In this document: one piece after another, positions 31,531 to 42,893 of the stretch
Position numbering within the stretch: position 1 is the first letter of the stretch
Layout: the number at the start of each line of letters is the position of its first letter
Source of the DNA: Corythoichthys intestinalis
Taxonomy: Eukaryota; Chordata; Actinopteri; Syngnathiformes; Syngnathidae
Length of the DNA stretch: 64,000 bases
Assembly (NCBI RefSeq): GCF_030265065.1
Contig: NC_080408.1
Coordinates: 32,482,501-32,546,500, forward strand
Direction: 5' to 3'
The notes under the pieces: model-generated
What the model was told of the DNA's origin: nothing
Seen by the model: only the letters and a program-made list of their open reading frames with translations
The model's database searches: none
Position numbers and translations under genes: made by a program

Positions 31531-33402
31531 CAGTCCAACATTTTTGTAGGGGCTGTATTTAAGTATACATATTTCATCAAAGCCATGTAATGCAGATGTA
31601 AAGGCATGTAAGGTTAAATTCTTTGAAAGGGCCCCACAGCAAAATGTGCACTCATTATCTAAATGGTAACATCTTTACTATTTCCTTACTCACAAGTGTT
31701 ACGGCGTCAAAGTCGACACTCTGCGTGCACATCACAGGGCAGACACGTCATTAAAAAGTGCACAGCCATCATTTCTCATGCGGACGCAGGAGTCAGGACA
31801 AGAGGGAAATTCTGTGGCCCCGCAGGAGGGGGTCCCTTCTTGTGTGTCTTCGGTCAATTAACATGCGCTTTTATGCTTGTTGTATTGTGGATTCAGGAGG
31901 TGTTTCAACTTTAATTATGTAAATGATATGGCAGCATGAAAACATCATTTAGGGCAGTGATTCCCAATCACTTTGCCACGGGACGTTCTACTAACTTTTA
32001 TTTTTTAGAATTAGAAAAAATAAATTGATCTTTGTTCAACGACATCTACATTAAATTTAAGGCCAGAAACTCAGGCCCACCAAATAATTTTGTTTGATCT
32101 GCGAAAGTAAATCACGTGCATTGGCTTAGTTTCTAATGAAAATGACATTTCTCTAGTCCTCGATGACTCCTTGATACTCTCCTTTTTATGAAAGAAAATG
32201 TCTTTAAGAACAATAAAGAGAAAATTTTCTGCTTATTCACCAATTTATTAAAGAGATTAAGATATATAAAAATACAAATCAAAATCTATAAGAGAATATA
32301 TGCTATTAAGAGGCTATAAAAAAGAGGATTCAGCTCACTATGAAGTCAACACTACACCTAACCGATTGACTGTTGAAATAGTTGATTTGTTTAATAATTG
32401 ATTAGTTGATTAATCATGGCAGACGTGGCTGACAGACAACTGCCCTACGAGTCAAAATGAAACCGTAACTAAACTGTGGCCCGCAACAAACATGAGATGA
32501 TGATCCACACATATTTTTCACAAGTGCATTAACAATCATGTAAAGGACAGATTGATTTTAGTGATTGCTTGGTGACAATAGCAAAGCTACTGAGTGGATA
32601 AAATATTCTAAAAAGCTTCACTGGCTACTCATTATTCACACCTCACCCCGCAGAATATTAACTAACAAGGGTCGTGAGTGGGCTCGTTTGTCACAAACTT
32701 CTGAGAAAAGTCAACTGTCACAAAGCTGTTTATTGAAAAAGTTCAGCGTTGTCATTTGAGGCATATAAATACATTAGCACCACAACAAATAATTTACAGA
32801 GTTGAAAATGTGCTATTTTCTATAGCAGTGATTGCCAATCACTTGGTATGATCGTGTATTTTTGACGGCGACTTATACAATTAAATGCTTGTGTAGTTCA
32901 GTATACAGTACAGTGGTGCCTTGACTTTGGTGTTTTACCTAACTTACAGTATGTGCCTTAGTTTGCTCTATATAACTCCTGTTTAACAAGTAAATATAAA
33001 CAATTTGACACTTTTACGCTTTCAAAATTAAGACCTCACAAATAAGTGATTTGCATTTTAAAACAAGTCCTTTACATATTGCATTTTAAAAGAAGTCCTT
33101 TACATAAAACACACATTGCTGTAAAACACAGGTATCAAACTTAAGGTATCAAAACATTGGTAGGGCCCACTACAACAAATTAAGATTTTGTGATTCTTAA
33201 TGAATCAATTTGTCTTTTAGTTCCTTGTGAGAAATCCAGACAGCGGCTGTGACAGACACACATTTACAAAAGGGTTGTTTAGTTTCTAGAAACCTCATGT
33301 ACAGCTCCCATGTCCCCAGAATGTCGCTAGTTTGAAATCTGACCTGAAAGGTTGTTACAATTTTTTCCTTGAAATATTATTTTACCATCTTACTTTGATG
33401 TA
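31531..33402 (+). other. Intergenic segment, mostly without recognised features
   Basis: AT-rich. Two similarly oriented starts GCAGTGATTCCCAATCACTT (near 31956) and GCAGTGATTGCCAATCACTT (near 32826) hint at decayed hAT arms, and CAGTGGTGCCTTGACTTT near 32919 at a Tigger end. No exon or RNA gene seen. Confidence 0.35.
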
Positions 33403-34374
33403 CATATATGGCGGAAAACACAAACAAGACTGAAAAAGCAGTTTCTGCTCTTGCAACCCTCTATAAAATAAAATGCTGTATTTTAAGCCAAAAGAACTGT
33501 TGTGTTTGATAGAACAATATGTCTATACCCATTAAGCCCCCGAACTATTTTTAATTTGTCCCTTTTACCCTGGAAACCCCCGTTTACAGATGTCGCGCAA
33601 CCGCTTTTGTTTCAACCCAGCCATAAAAAGAAGCAATTACATTTATTATTCAAAATGTAATTTTTAGCTTTGAATCATTATTCGATGTCCAATATTTCGT
33701 TTAAAAAAACAAAAAAAGACTTTAAAAAATTGTTCACTCGCATATTTTAAACTTTTAAACAAATTACGTAAGAGAGAAAAAATTGGTGTCTGTAAAAAAG
33801 TCACAGATATCTGCCTCATAACTAACGCTTAATTGTATTTTTTTTGTTACTTTCGCATTTTCCCCGATATGTTAGATGATAATCGATCCAAACAAAGAAA
33901 GTAATTTTAAAAAATGTTTAAAGGGGTAAATATATGAAAAAGAACATTTCGACCACTCGTTGATGTCTGCAATTTCTGCAGCGCGACGCTTGTTATATTA
34001 CCATGTTTCACCCATAAAATTCCCCAAAAAATCCAGCTGTGGCCATTCACAGCTGTGTCTTGACACTCAGTGATACATGCTACATGGAGTTTTTGGATCG
34101 AAACAAGGTAAGTACGTGATCATAATTTGTTAAGTCATGGTGTCTGTAATTCTGCTCTCGCGTGCTCTTGCCCCCAGATAGGGTTTTGCTGTTTAGAATT
34201 TTTTTTTTTTTTTTTTAAATGCCCTCCTGTTCAAAAAATTTCTTCCCCCAGAAAATTGAGATTTTAGGCTTTCCAATGATGCATCACACATGCATATGGG
34301 ACATTTTTGAAAGTTGGCCAAATTGGGGGTCTCAGAGCTGAACTTCAAGACACCTCAGTGTTTTCCGCCATATG
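33403..34374. mobile_element. GGCGGAAAACAC-terminus element, copy 2
   Basis: Cleanest copy: CATATATGGCGGAAAACAC at the left, GTGTTTTCCGCCATATG at the right, TA on both sides, 972 bp. The interior aligns with copy 1 (16087-17049) throughout. No open reading frame is shared with the other copies. Confidence 0.82.
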
Positions 34375-35168
34375 TATTTGTTTTGTTTCAGGTTTGATTT
34401 TACCCAAAACTATTGATGTTATAGTTTTAGTTTTTATTTCAAATTTGTCACTTTAAATAACCAAGAATTTGTCTTTTGTATAAATAATCTTGCACTTTCA
34501 TGTTTTAGCGGAAAATTGGGAGCTAAAAGGGTATTGAATTTTTTTTACTGTTGCTATCAAAGTAAAAGCTTTACATCTGGAAATTAAAGTCAAAGCTGTA
34601 TCTATGTGAAGATTAAAGCTACCCATTTAATTTTCAACTGACAGGTTTAACTGTATAACATTGACTTTAATTTCACTGCTCTTTGCAGTAATTACATGCA
34701 TTTTTTATAAAACCAGATCCCTTCTCACCACAAATTGAACAATAACTGTACTGTACTTCAATATAAAGTATGGTTGTCGCTATCTGTCATGAGTTTTGTG
34801 CTCATATTTAGTTTGTTGTTAAAAATATGACTAAAAGTGCAACAATTAATCAATTCGCCAATACGTAATCGGTAATCAAATTGCTTGATAACTGTTTTGA
34901 ACATTGCTTAATCATTTAGAGCCCTTGTTAAACTTAAAATTGCCCAAATTCTTCAAGTTCAAACCCTCTAGCAAATATTTTCTGATTTCTGTTGTCCTTG
35001 ATGTAAGCAGTTTAGTTCGGAATGTATTGACTATTCTAAACGATATGTTAAAATGCAATAAAGGTATTTTATACGATTTCTTCTGCTGTATAGGATATGG
35101 CCTGCTACAATAATAAGTTTGAACCCTGTGCTTTACAGCATCTAACGGACTCCTTCAAACACTTGAGT
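34375..35168 (-). other. hes6 3' flank / probable 3' UTR
   Basis: AT-rich sequence downstream of the hes6 stop. On the minus strand a possible AATAAA lies near 34431-34436 and an ATTAAA near 34626; I could not decide which is used. Confidence 0.35.
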
Positions 35169-37045
35169 CTACCAGGGCCTCCAAATTGATGTGAAGGCGC
35201 CGAAACCTGGTGGTACGTCCTGCAGCTCCGACTCCTCTGATGAGGAACCGCCGTCCTGCAACTCCGACTCCTCTGACGAAAAAACCTGACTTTGTTCCGA
35301 TTCCTTGGCAGGCGAAACCTGACTTTGCTCCAAGTCGGTGTCATCCAGGTCCGAGACGAAGTCGTCACTGGACACGCACGAGGCGGCCGGGGACACCAGC
35401 GGACCCGAGGGCGCCAGCGGCGGGGACCGGGGACCGCCGCAGGGGTCGGTGTCCATCGGAGTGGTCCGGAGGCGTTCCTGGCCATGGAATGGCATGCTTT
35501 CCAGGAGGTGGTTGAGCAGCTCAGCCCCCACATCGGGGTCCAACCCTGGGAAACTTGACACAAACGTGTGCACGTCGTGCATGCACTGGATGTAACCAGC
35601 TGCGAAACGCTCTCTTGCATCGTGGCGGATGGAGACGTCTATGATCGACACAACAGAATTGAGTCATGGAGGGCTCTTCAGAGTTGCAGCATGGTCATTT
35701 TTGCTCTTATCTTAGACTTGGAGGTTTTCAAACAAGTGGCTCAGCAACATGTCTTCTAAATAAGAGTGGCTCAAAAAGCCATATTGAACTCGTAAATCAA
35801 GGTATCAATTGATTTTCTACTTTAGCTTTGATAAATTTTAAGTCTTGTATGTCCTTGAAGGCATTTTTGTGTGAAAGTTGCCTTAAAGATACATCTTCAT
35901 CCAATTATTGGTAATCTTTGAACATTTTTGAGTCCTGTTGCATCAATAATAAACTAATTAAACCAATGTAAGAAAACAAAGAAAGAATAGTGCCTAAATT
36001 AGAGCAGATGTGATCTACTTGTAGAAGAACGTTAACGAAAGGGACGACAGAGCTGATTCCACTTTGTCATTAAAACGCGAATGTCATGGTCGTCTATTAC
36101 GGAAGACCAGGAGCGCAACAATTAAATAAATGCACAATGAAATAAATAATTAAAAGTGTTAATTAAATGCTTCTATTTCAATATTTATTTATTTCAATTT
36201 CCGTTTATATTAACATTTATATGTTATATAACTTATATTTAAATTAAATGTATATTTATATTAATATATTTGTATTTTATATAATTTATATTAATATATA
36301 TACTTAAAATGAAATAAATATTGAAATAGAAGCAATTTAATGACACATTTAATAATTTATTTAATTGTGTATTTATTCAATTTTTGCACTCCTGGTCCTA
36401 GTCTACCCTTTGGATACACGAATTTCTCCGAATTCCAAGCTGCCTTGAACGCAACATTTGCTATATTTTTGGAAGCGTGGCAGACTCCCAACAGAATCAG
36501 GCAATTCGGCGCTATACTCGAAACCAGAATGAAAACACGACCACACAACCTCGATTTTCTACGTCATTTCGTGTTAAATTCATTGTTTAAATGTACCTTG
36601 AGCCCGGTTTTGCAGGATGCTCTCAACCCGTCTGACTGTCATCTCCAATACTTCGGCGTTCTCCATCTTTGATTGGAGCTAGGACACGGCACATTCACAC
36701 ATATAAGCAACCTTTCGCTTTGATATTGTTAAAAAGCCAATGAGAGGACAGTTCATATGAATAATAAGTTTTTTGTTTTACCTCTGTGTCCGCCATGAGA
36801 GCTCTGAGTTCGTGTAAACTGTCGTTGATACGTGCTCGTCGTTTCTTTTCGACCAGAGGTTTTCTCATCTTGAAACACATAATAATGACAAGCACCTCAA
36901 AACACTTCAAGTACAAAAGCAGACGAACACTCAAATCCACACTCCCCCCGTTATCATTATGCTTTTCATTTAATTTTACCTTTCTGTCAGACTTGAGTCC
37001 TCTAGTGCAGTGGTCAGTCGGTGTGTGCTTGCGAGCGGGGGCCAT
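35169..37045 (-). CDS. hes6: Hairy/E(spl)-related bHLH repressor HES6, four exons, complete
   Basis: Nuclear bHLH factor; HES6 proteins act in neurogenesis, myogenesis and the somite clock by dimerising with other HES proteins and recruiting Groucho/TLE. Minus-strand exons: 37045-36980, 36868-36782, 36678-36597 and 35638-35169; all junctions are GT/AG and in phase, giving 234 aa (human about 224). Residues 24-76 form the bHLH: the basic region RKPLVEKKRRARIN has the HES-type proline, and the short loop is typical of HES6. Orange domain about 86-128 (ERFAAGYIQCMHDVHTFV, ELLNHLLESM). The protein ends WRPW, the Groucho-binding tetrapeptide. Residues about 180-220 hold an acidic Ser/Glu tract from small tandem duplications (SSEESELQD twice). 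Start chosen as the first ATG before the exon-1 donor; it gives the HES6-like N terminus MAPARKH. Confidence 0.96.
36099..36408. repeat. Foldback MITE in hes6 intron 3
   Basis: Two arms of about 100 bp are inverted copies: the left has GACCAGGAGCGCAACAATTA and the right carries the complement of ACCAGGAGTGCAAAAATTGA. They enclose an AT-rich core. No coding capacity. It lies between hes6 exons 3 and 4. Confidence 0.8.
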
Positions 37046-37199
37046 TCCTGCCACAGTTATAGACGAGAATCCCTCCAAAAGTGTTGTTCGTTGGACCCTC
37101 AAAAAGACGTTGGAGTTCCTCAATGAGGAGACAGATGGCTTGGTCAACAGACCTGGCTTCTAGTTAGTGCTAGTCCGGGAGGGGGTGACATTGGGTAGG

Positions 37200-37222
37200 T
37201 ATATATGACGCTTGATTTGCAT
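37200..37222 (-). promoter_or_regulatory. hes6: hes6 core promoter: TATA-like box and octamer
   Basis: On the minus strand ATGCAAAT (37222-37215), a perfect POU-factor octamer, lies just upstream of TATATA (37205-37200). That places transcription start near 37172 and a 5' UTR of about 125 nt before the ATG at 37045. Position and spacing fit a core promoter; function is inferred. Confidence 0.5.
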
Positions 37223-37378
37223 ATGAATGGTGGGGGGCACGGACGGGGGTCTGGTCCTTTCTGGTGTGGCCCCAACTACCGTAATATTCGGATTATAAAC
37301 CGCAATTTTTCCCCCTCATTTTGAATCCTGCGGTTCATAGTCCAGTGTGGCTTATTTGTTGATTTATTTGGGTTAATA

Positions 37379-38288
37379 CAGTGCTTCTCAATTATTTTCT
37401 GTTACGCCCCCCCAGGAAGACGTAAACGTTTCGCCCCCCCCCCCCCCCAACTCTCTGCCGCCACTGTAAATTGTATCATTCGCCTATAAATTATTAATAT
37501 AAGTGTACCGCTGCATAATATTGTGTCCTTTTTAATATTAAAGAAAAAATATATAGCTCAACTTACAATAAAGTATAGAAAAGACTAAAATTGCATTACT
37601 TTTCCATGAATTTAAAAAAAAAAAAAAAAAAGTCATATCCAATCCGTAAAAATACATTCACGGTAATAGTGAACAATACATTTTGATAAAATCAATCAAT
37701 AAATAACAATACATTCAAATAACCATTTAACCGTAAAAACACAAATTAATAGAACAAAAACAACAGTGTCATTGGACAGTGGGACGGTTTTTATCTTTGC
37801 TATTTTGCACTGAGCAACTTGGTATGCCACCTTATATGATGCTAACAGTGCTCGCTGGTTTACTGATGTAACACTGCGAAACAAAGCGGGACGATTGTTG
37901 GCAATATTCGGCACGTCTTGGCTGAAAAAAATAAAAATCAAGTGGCTTATCAATGTGAGTGGGTTCCAATGTTTATAAGTGACATCTTATTTGATGTGGC
38001 TTCCTGCTGTTCGTTGCAAACATTTTAAGACACAGACTGGTCTTTTCTCGTCTCCCACTGTATTAAAAGTCAAAGCCAAATGCTACATATGCTTAGTCAT
38101 ATTTCCTAGTCTTAGCTTTTCATATCTCCAGAGCTCTTTGCTGTGGGCTTTTGTTTTGTCCAAAAATACTGCGCACACAAAATAATACATTATTCTAGTA
38201 TGGCAAAAAAGTATGTTCCCCGAGGTCACATGCGCCACCCCTGGCAATGCTCTGCGCCCCCCTAGTGGCCCCCCTTTGAGAAGTACTG
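37379..38288. mobile_element. hAT MITE (CAGTGCTTCTCA termini)
   Basis: Ends CAGTGCTTCTCAATTATTTT and CCCTTTGAGAAGTACTG are flanked by GGTTAATA (37371-37378, 38289-38296). The interior includes a run of 15 C near 37434-37448. Confidence 0.88.
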
Positions 38289-38297
38289 GGTTAATAG

Positions 38298-38584
38298 CAT
38301 AGGTGGAGTTTGACTTTTGGGGCAGGTGGGGCACAACATGTTGATGACCCCGAAACGCAAGAATTTATAATAATAAGTTGAAAATGAGCGTTTTTTTTTT
38401 GTCTCCCATTATTCTTGAGGAGAATTCTAAATCAGGCTGCTGGCAGAACGGCTATACTTTTCACCAGGATCATCATCCATTGAATATGGTACGCCTGCCG
38501 GTGTCGTGCCAATGTAGTTACCTCAGTCACAAATTGTATCCACTGGGCGGAGCCATATGGAGGTAGATTTGTGTCTTCATTATT

Positions 38585-38627
<43 letters not shown>

Positions 38628-39442
38628 TCAATCAAAACAAAAAGTTGCCTCAATCAAAATATATATTTTCAATAAAAAAGTCACTTCAATCAAAAAAATG
38701 TGTTTGCAAAAATGCAAAAATAAATTTGAAACCCAAAAAAATGCATTTCAAAGCTAATTTTAAGTTGTTTTTTTTTTTTTTTTTTTTTTTTTTGATTGAT
38801 GCAACTTTTTTGATTGAAGTAATGTTGTTTTGTGTTTGGGCCACATTTTGGCTAGGACATTTGTGTCTTTATTATTCAATCAAAAAATTAAGTTGCTTTA
38901 TACAAAAAAATATATTTTCAAAAGAAAAATCACTTCAATCAAAAAATAAAGAAAAATTTTAAATAATATTTGAGGCTCAAAAAATTGTATTTGAACGCTT
39001 TATTTTTCATTAAAAAAGTTTTCTTTGATTTTAGCAATCCTCTTTGTGTTTGGGCCATAGTATGGGTAGGACATTTGTGGTTAAATCATTCAATCCCCCC
39101 AAAAGTTGCTTCAATTAAAAAAAAAAAAAAAAAATCAATCAATCAATCAAAGTAAAAAATCATTTGAAAAATAAAATTGACCTCTCCTATTTTTTTTCCT
39201 TTTTGGGGGGGGGAAATAATATGCAAAGCAAATGACCGTCTAAGGTGCTAGTCACATGATCTGTTAAAAAAATAATTTTGACCTATTATAAAAATATCTT
39301 TTTTTTTTTCATTTCATTCATTTTTGTTTGTTTTCTTGTTTCACAATTTTTATATATATAGGAAAGTCAATTACATGCAATGACACTTTTCGGCCACCAA
39401 GGGGGGCCTGGCCTCCGTGCCCCCCCTTAAACTCCGCTTATG
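38298..39442. mobile_element. hAT-like element (CATAGGTGGAGTTT termini)
   Basis: Ends CATAGGTGGAGTTT and AAACTCCGCTTATG are flanked by GTTAATAG on both sides, i.e. the same target as its neighbour shifted by one base. It contains a 37-A tract (38588-38624) and imperfect tandem units of about 200 bp with TTTGTGTTTGGGCCA and TTCAATCAAAAAA motifs. Confidence 0.8.
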
Positions 39443-39697
39443 GTTAATAGGTAATACTTGATTTGACAGCAGCGTCATAAGACTGCCATAAGGCATCATG
39501 GGCCTTAATGAATGCTTATGACCGTTGTCATTTAGTGTCATCTGGCAAATTATGTCACTAACTCCATTTATGTCCATCTTGGATCTCTTATATCACATTC
39601 AAAAGTGAGATAAATTGCTGAATGACACAAAATGACATCTGTCATAAGCATTCTTTAATGCTCATTGCAGTGTTATATCATACTTAAGATGGTCTTA

Positions 39698-40789
39698 CAG
39701 TGTATCACAAAAGTGAGTACACCCCTCGCAATTCTGCAGATATTTAAGTATATCTTTTCATGGGAAAACATTGACAAAATGACATTTTGACACAATGAAA
39801 AGTAGTCTGTGTGCAGCTTATGTAATAGAGTAAATTTATTTTCCCCTCAAAATAAATCAAAATATAGCCATTAATATTAGGGCTGTCAAAAGATTAAAAA
39901 TTTTAATCGAGTTAATCACACCTTAAAAATTAACTAATAGTAATTAATCGCAATTAAAACCATCTATAAAATATGCCATATTTTCTGTAAATTATTGTTG
40001 GAATGGAAAGATAAGACACAAGACAGATGTATACATTCAACATACTGTACATAAGTACTGTATTTGTTTATTATAACAATAAATCCACAACATGGCATCC
40101 ACATTATTAACATTCTGTTAAAGCGATCCATGGATAGAAAGACTTGTAGTCCTTAAAAGATAAATGTGAGTACAACTTATAGAAATTTTATATTAAAACC
40201 CCTCTTAATGTTTTCGTTTGAATTAAATTTGTAAAATTTTCAATCAAAAAATAAACTAGTAGCTCGCCATTGTTGATGTCAATAATTACACCATGCTCAT
40301 GGTGCTGAAACCCATAAAATCAGTCGTACCCAAGCGCCAGCAGAGGGCGACAAAATACCAAAAAACACAAGTAACAAGTGCACATGACAATGTGCTGTCA
40401 TTTTAATCTGTTTGAGCGGAGCATGTGCGTTAAATGCGTCAAATATTTTAACGTGATTAATTTTAAAAATTAATTACCGCCCTTTAACGCTATAATTTTG
40501 ACAGCCTTAAATATCTAAACCCCTGGCAACAAAAGTGAATACACCGCATGGGAACTACGTACATCCCTAAATGTCCAAATTGGTTACTGCTTGTCATTTT
40601 CCCTCCAAAATGTCGTGTGACTCGTAACAGGAGTGCTGTCAGCATTGCCGCAAAGAGTTAACTCTATTACATAAGCTGCACACAGACTACTTTGTGTCAA
40701 AGTGATATTTTGTCAATGTTGTCTCATGAAAAGATATACTTAAATATCTGCAGAAATACGAGGGGTGTACTCACTTTTGTTATACACTG
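39698..40789. mobile_element. Tc1-type MITE (GTGTATCACAAAAGTGAG termini) with nested hAT
   Basis: Ends CAGTGTATCACAAAAGTGAG and CTCACTTTTGTTATACACTG with TA borders. The two halves are long inverted repeats (AAAGATATACTTAAATATCT). A TAGGGCTGTCAAA hAT copy at about 39878-40509 sits in the centre. No transposase sequence. Confidence 0.85.
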
Positions 40790-42047
40790 TATGTCAGTCT
40801 TATGGTGTCACTGTCAAATAAAGTGCTACCAAATACCATAACTAGCAATTAATGAAACAACTAGAACATTAACTGAAGAAAGAATTAGCTCAGAACATGA
40901 ATTGTGATTGTAATTGCCATCTTTAGTGCTGCAATGCATGTTAGGAGGCATGCTGGACGACAACAGCGTTGATAGCAGATGGCAGCAGAGGTTAAATGTC
41001 TCCTCCAAGGGAGCAGTGATGGCCAAATGAAGCTTCTTGAAGCGGCAAAGTTGGCAAAGTTGGGTGGACCAAAGTGTGACCAGGAAATGGAAGTGGAGTA
41101 AAGGGTTTTTATTGAACAATGGCTATGGCTGTGCCTCAGGCTGTGGTTGCAAGGGCTTGGTGGGTGGGTGTCCTGATGGCAAAGAACAAGATTAGTCAAG
41201 AGTCCGATGAACAATTGTGAAAAAATTACAGGCGTAGTTGGCTGATGTACCACTGGTGATTGGCAGAATCATCTGGCACATGCTTGCTGCCCAGGCCGCT
41301 CCTTAAAAACAAGTCTACCAAGGTTGAACTCATGCCACATAAAACAGGAAGTGTAACAACAATAAAAGCCAGTAGAGGGGGGTGTGGGCTAGGACCACCA
41401 CAGCATCATGGGGTAGGTTTGGTTATTTGTAGGGACAATATTACAGCATAACCTGCATGTACACTTTTTGCTGGGGACGGGACATTAATAAGACCAAACA
41501 TATTAGGTGAATAGAGGTCAGGGCTCCATTTCTCACCAATACGAACCTAATTAATTGATAGGCTAAATGATTAATGCAAAAATAAATCTGTATTGAGCTG
41601 TACTAACTTTCACACTGCAAATTTATAACTTCTTAATTTGATATTTTTTGTTAAATCTAGTCAAATAATTGTCTCCATCTTTTTTTGAGTGTTAAAGGCT
41701 AGTTAACAGATTAATGCGTCAGATTCTTCCACTTACTTTAAGTGAATATTGCTATTTGTTCATATTGAGCCCAAACATCTATAAGTTGGTCTTTTTTTCA
41801 TCTAAATCAAGAGAAAAAATCTTTCAAATAATGTTTTGAACACTATTCTTGAATTAAGAACATTTCTGACAAACAAGTTTTTCTTTTAAGATTAAATATA
41901 CAAACTTTATTGCTTAAAATAAGTCTGTTAAACTTATTTTCAGCTAGCTGTTTTTCTTATTTCAAGAAAGGTCATTGAGTAAAATCGACTTGAAGCACTG
42001 GAGCAGTAGCAAAATTCCCCACCTCCACAACATTGACGTCTTTTTAC

Positions 42048-42893
42048 TAGGGCTGTCAAAATTATCGCGTTAACGCGCGGTAATTAATTTTTTAAATTAA
42101 TCACGTTAAAATATTTGACGCAATTAACGCACATGTCCCGCTCAGACAGTATTCTGCCTTTTGGTAAGTTTTACAGCAAGGCTTTTTGTGCTGTCCAACA
42201 GCGAACTCTTGTGGTCGCTTTGCGACATGGTTTATTGTTTTCTTGGCACTGACAGTTCAATATGGCTGCACGACGTCTCGGGCTGACGCCCACGTTGTAA
42301 TGTTGTGCTTTTATGATCCTTGGACAAGATTTGTCCGTAAGTATGGTTGTTGTAAAGAATGTGCATATTATGTTAGTAAGCGAAATGTTATATTTTTTGT
42401 ATGAGACGCTTTTTGTTTATGTTTAGTGAACCTGTATAGCGTGCTAAGCTAACGTTGTTGCTAATGCAATGCTTGTGTACCTTTTTTTTTGGTAGTTTTA
42501 CGACGGTCTAAAGAGGACAATGGTTTGAGGCCATTTTATTAATAAATCAGATGAAAAAGGAAGAAGTCTGATTATTAAGGCGTTGTTCACTAGCTGTCTA
42601 GCTTTGGAAAAAGTAGACGCTTCGGAGTGAGGACAGCATAGACAGATTTAAATGACAGTAGAGTGAAATGCCCACTACAGTCCTAATGTACCGTATGTTG
42701 AATGTATATATCCATCTTGTGTCTTATCTTTCCATTCCAACAATTTATTTTTCAGAATATATGTATAATTTACAGAAAAATATGGCATATTTTATAGAAT
42801 GTGTGAATTAAGATTAATTGCGATTAATTGCGATTAATTAATTTTTAAGCTGTAATTAACTCGATTAAAAATTTTAATCGTTTGACAGCCCTA
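42048..42893. mobile_element. hAT MITE (TAGGGCTGTCAAA termini), copy 3
   Basis: Ends TAGGGCTGTCAAAATTATCG and CGTTTGACAGCCCTA, flanked by a perfect octamer CTTTTTAC (42040-42047, 42894-42901). Inverted relative to copies 1 and 2. Confidence 0.9.

Noticed and set aside
35169-35651. Last hes6 exon considered as a stand-alone gene starting at 35651
   Set aside because: The apparent start lies upstream of the acceptor (35640-35639); Orange domain and WRPW join in phase with bHLH exons at 36597-37045.
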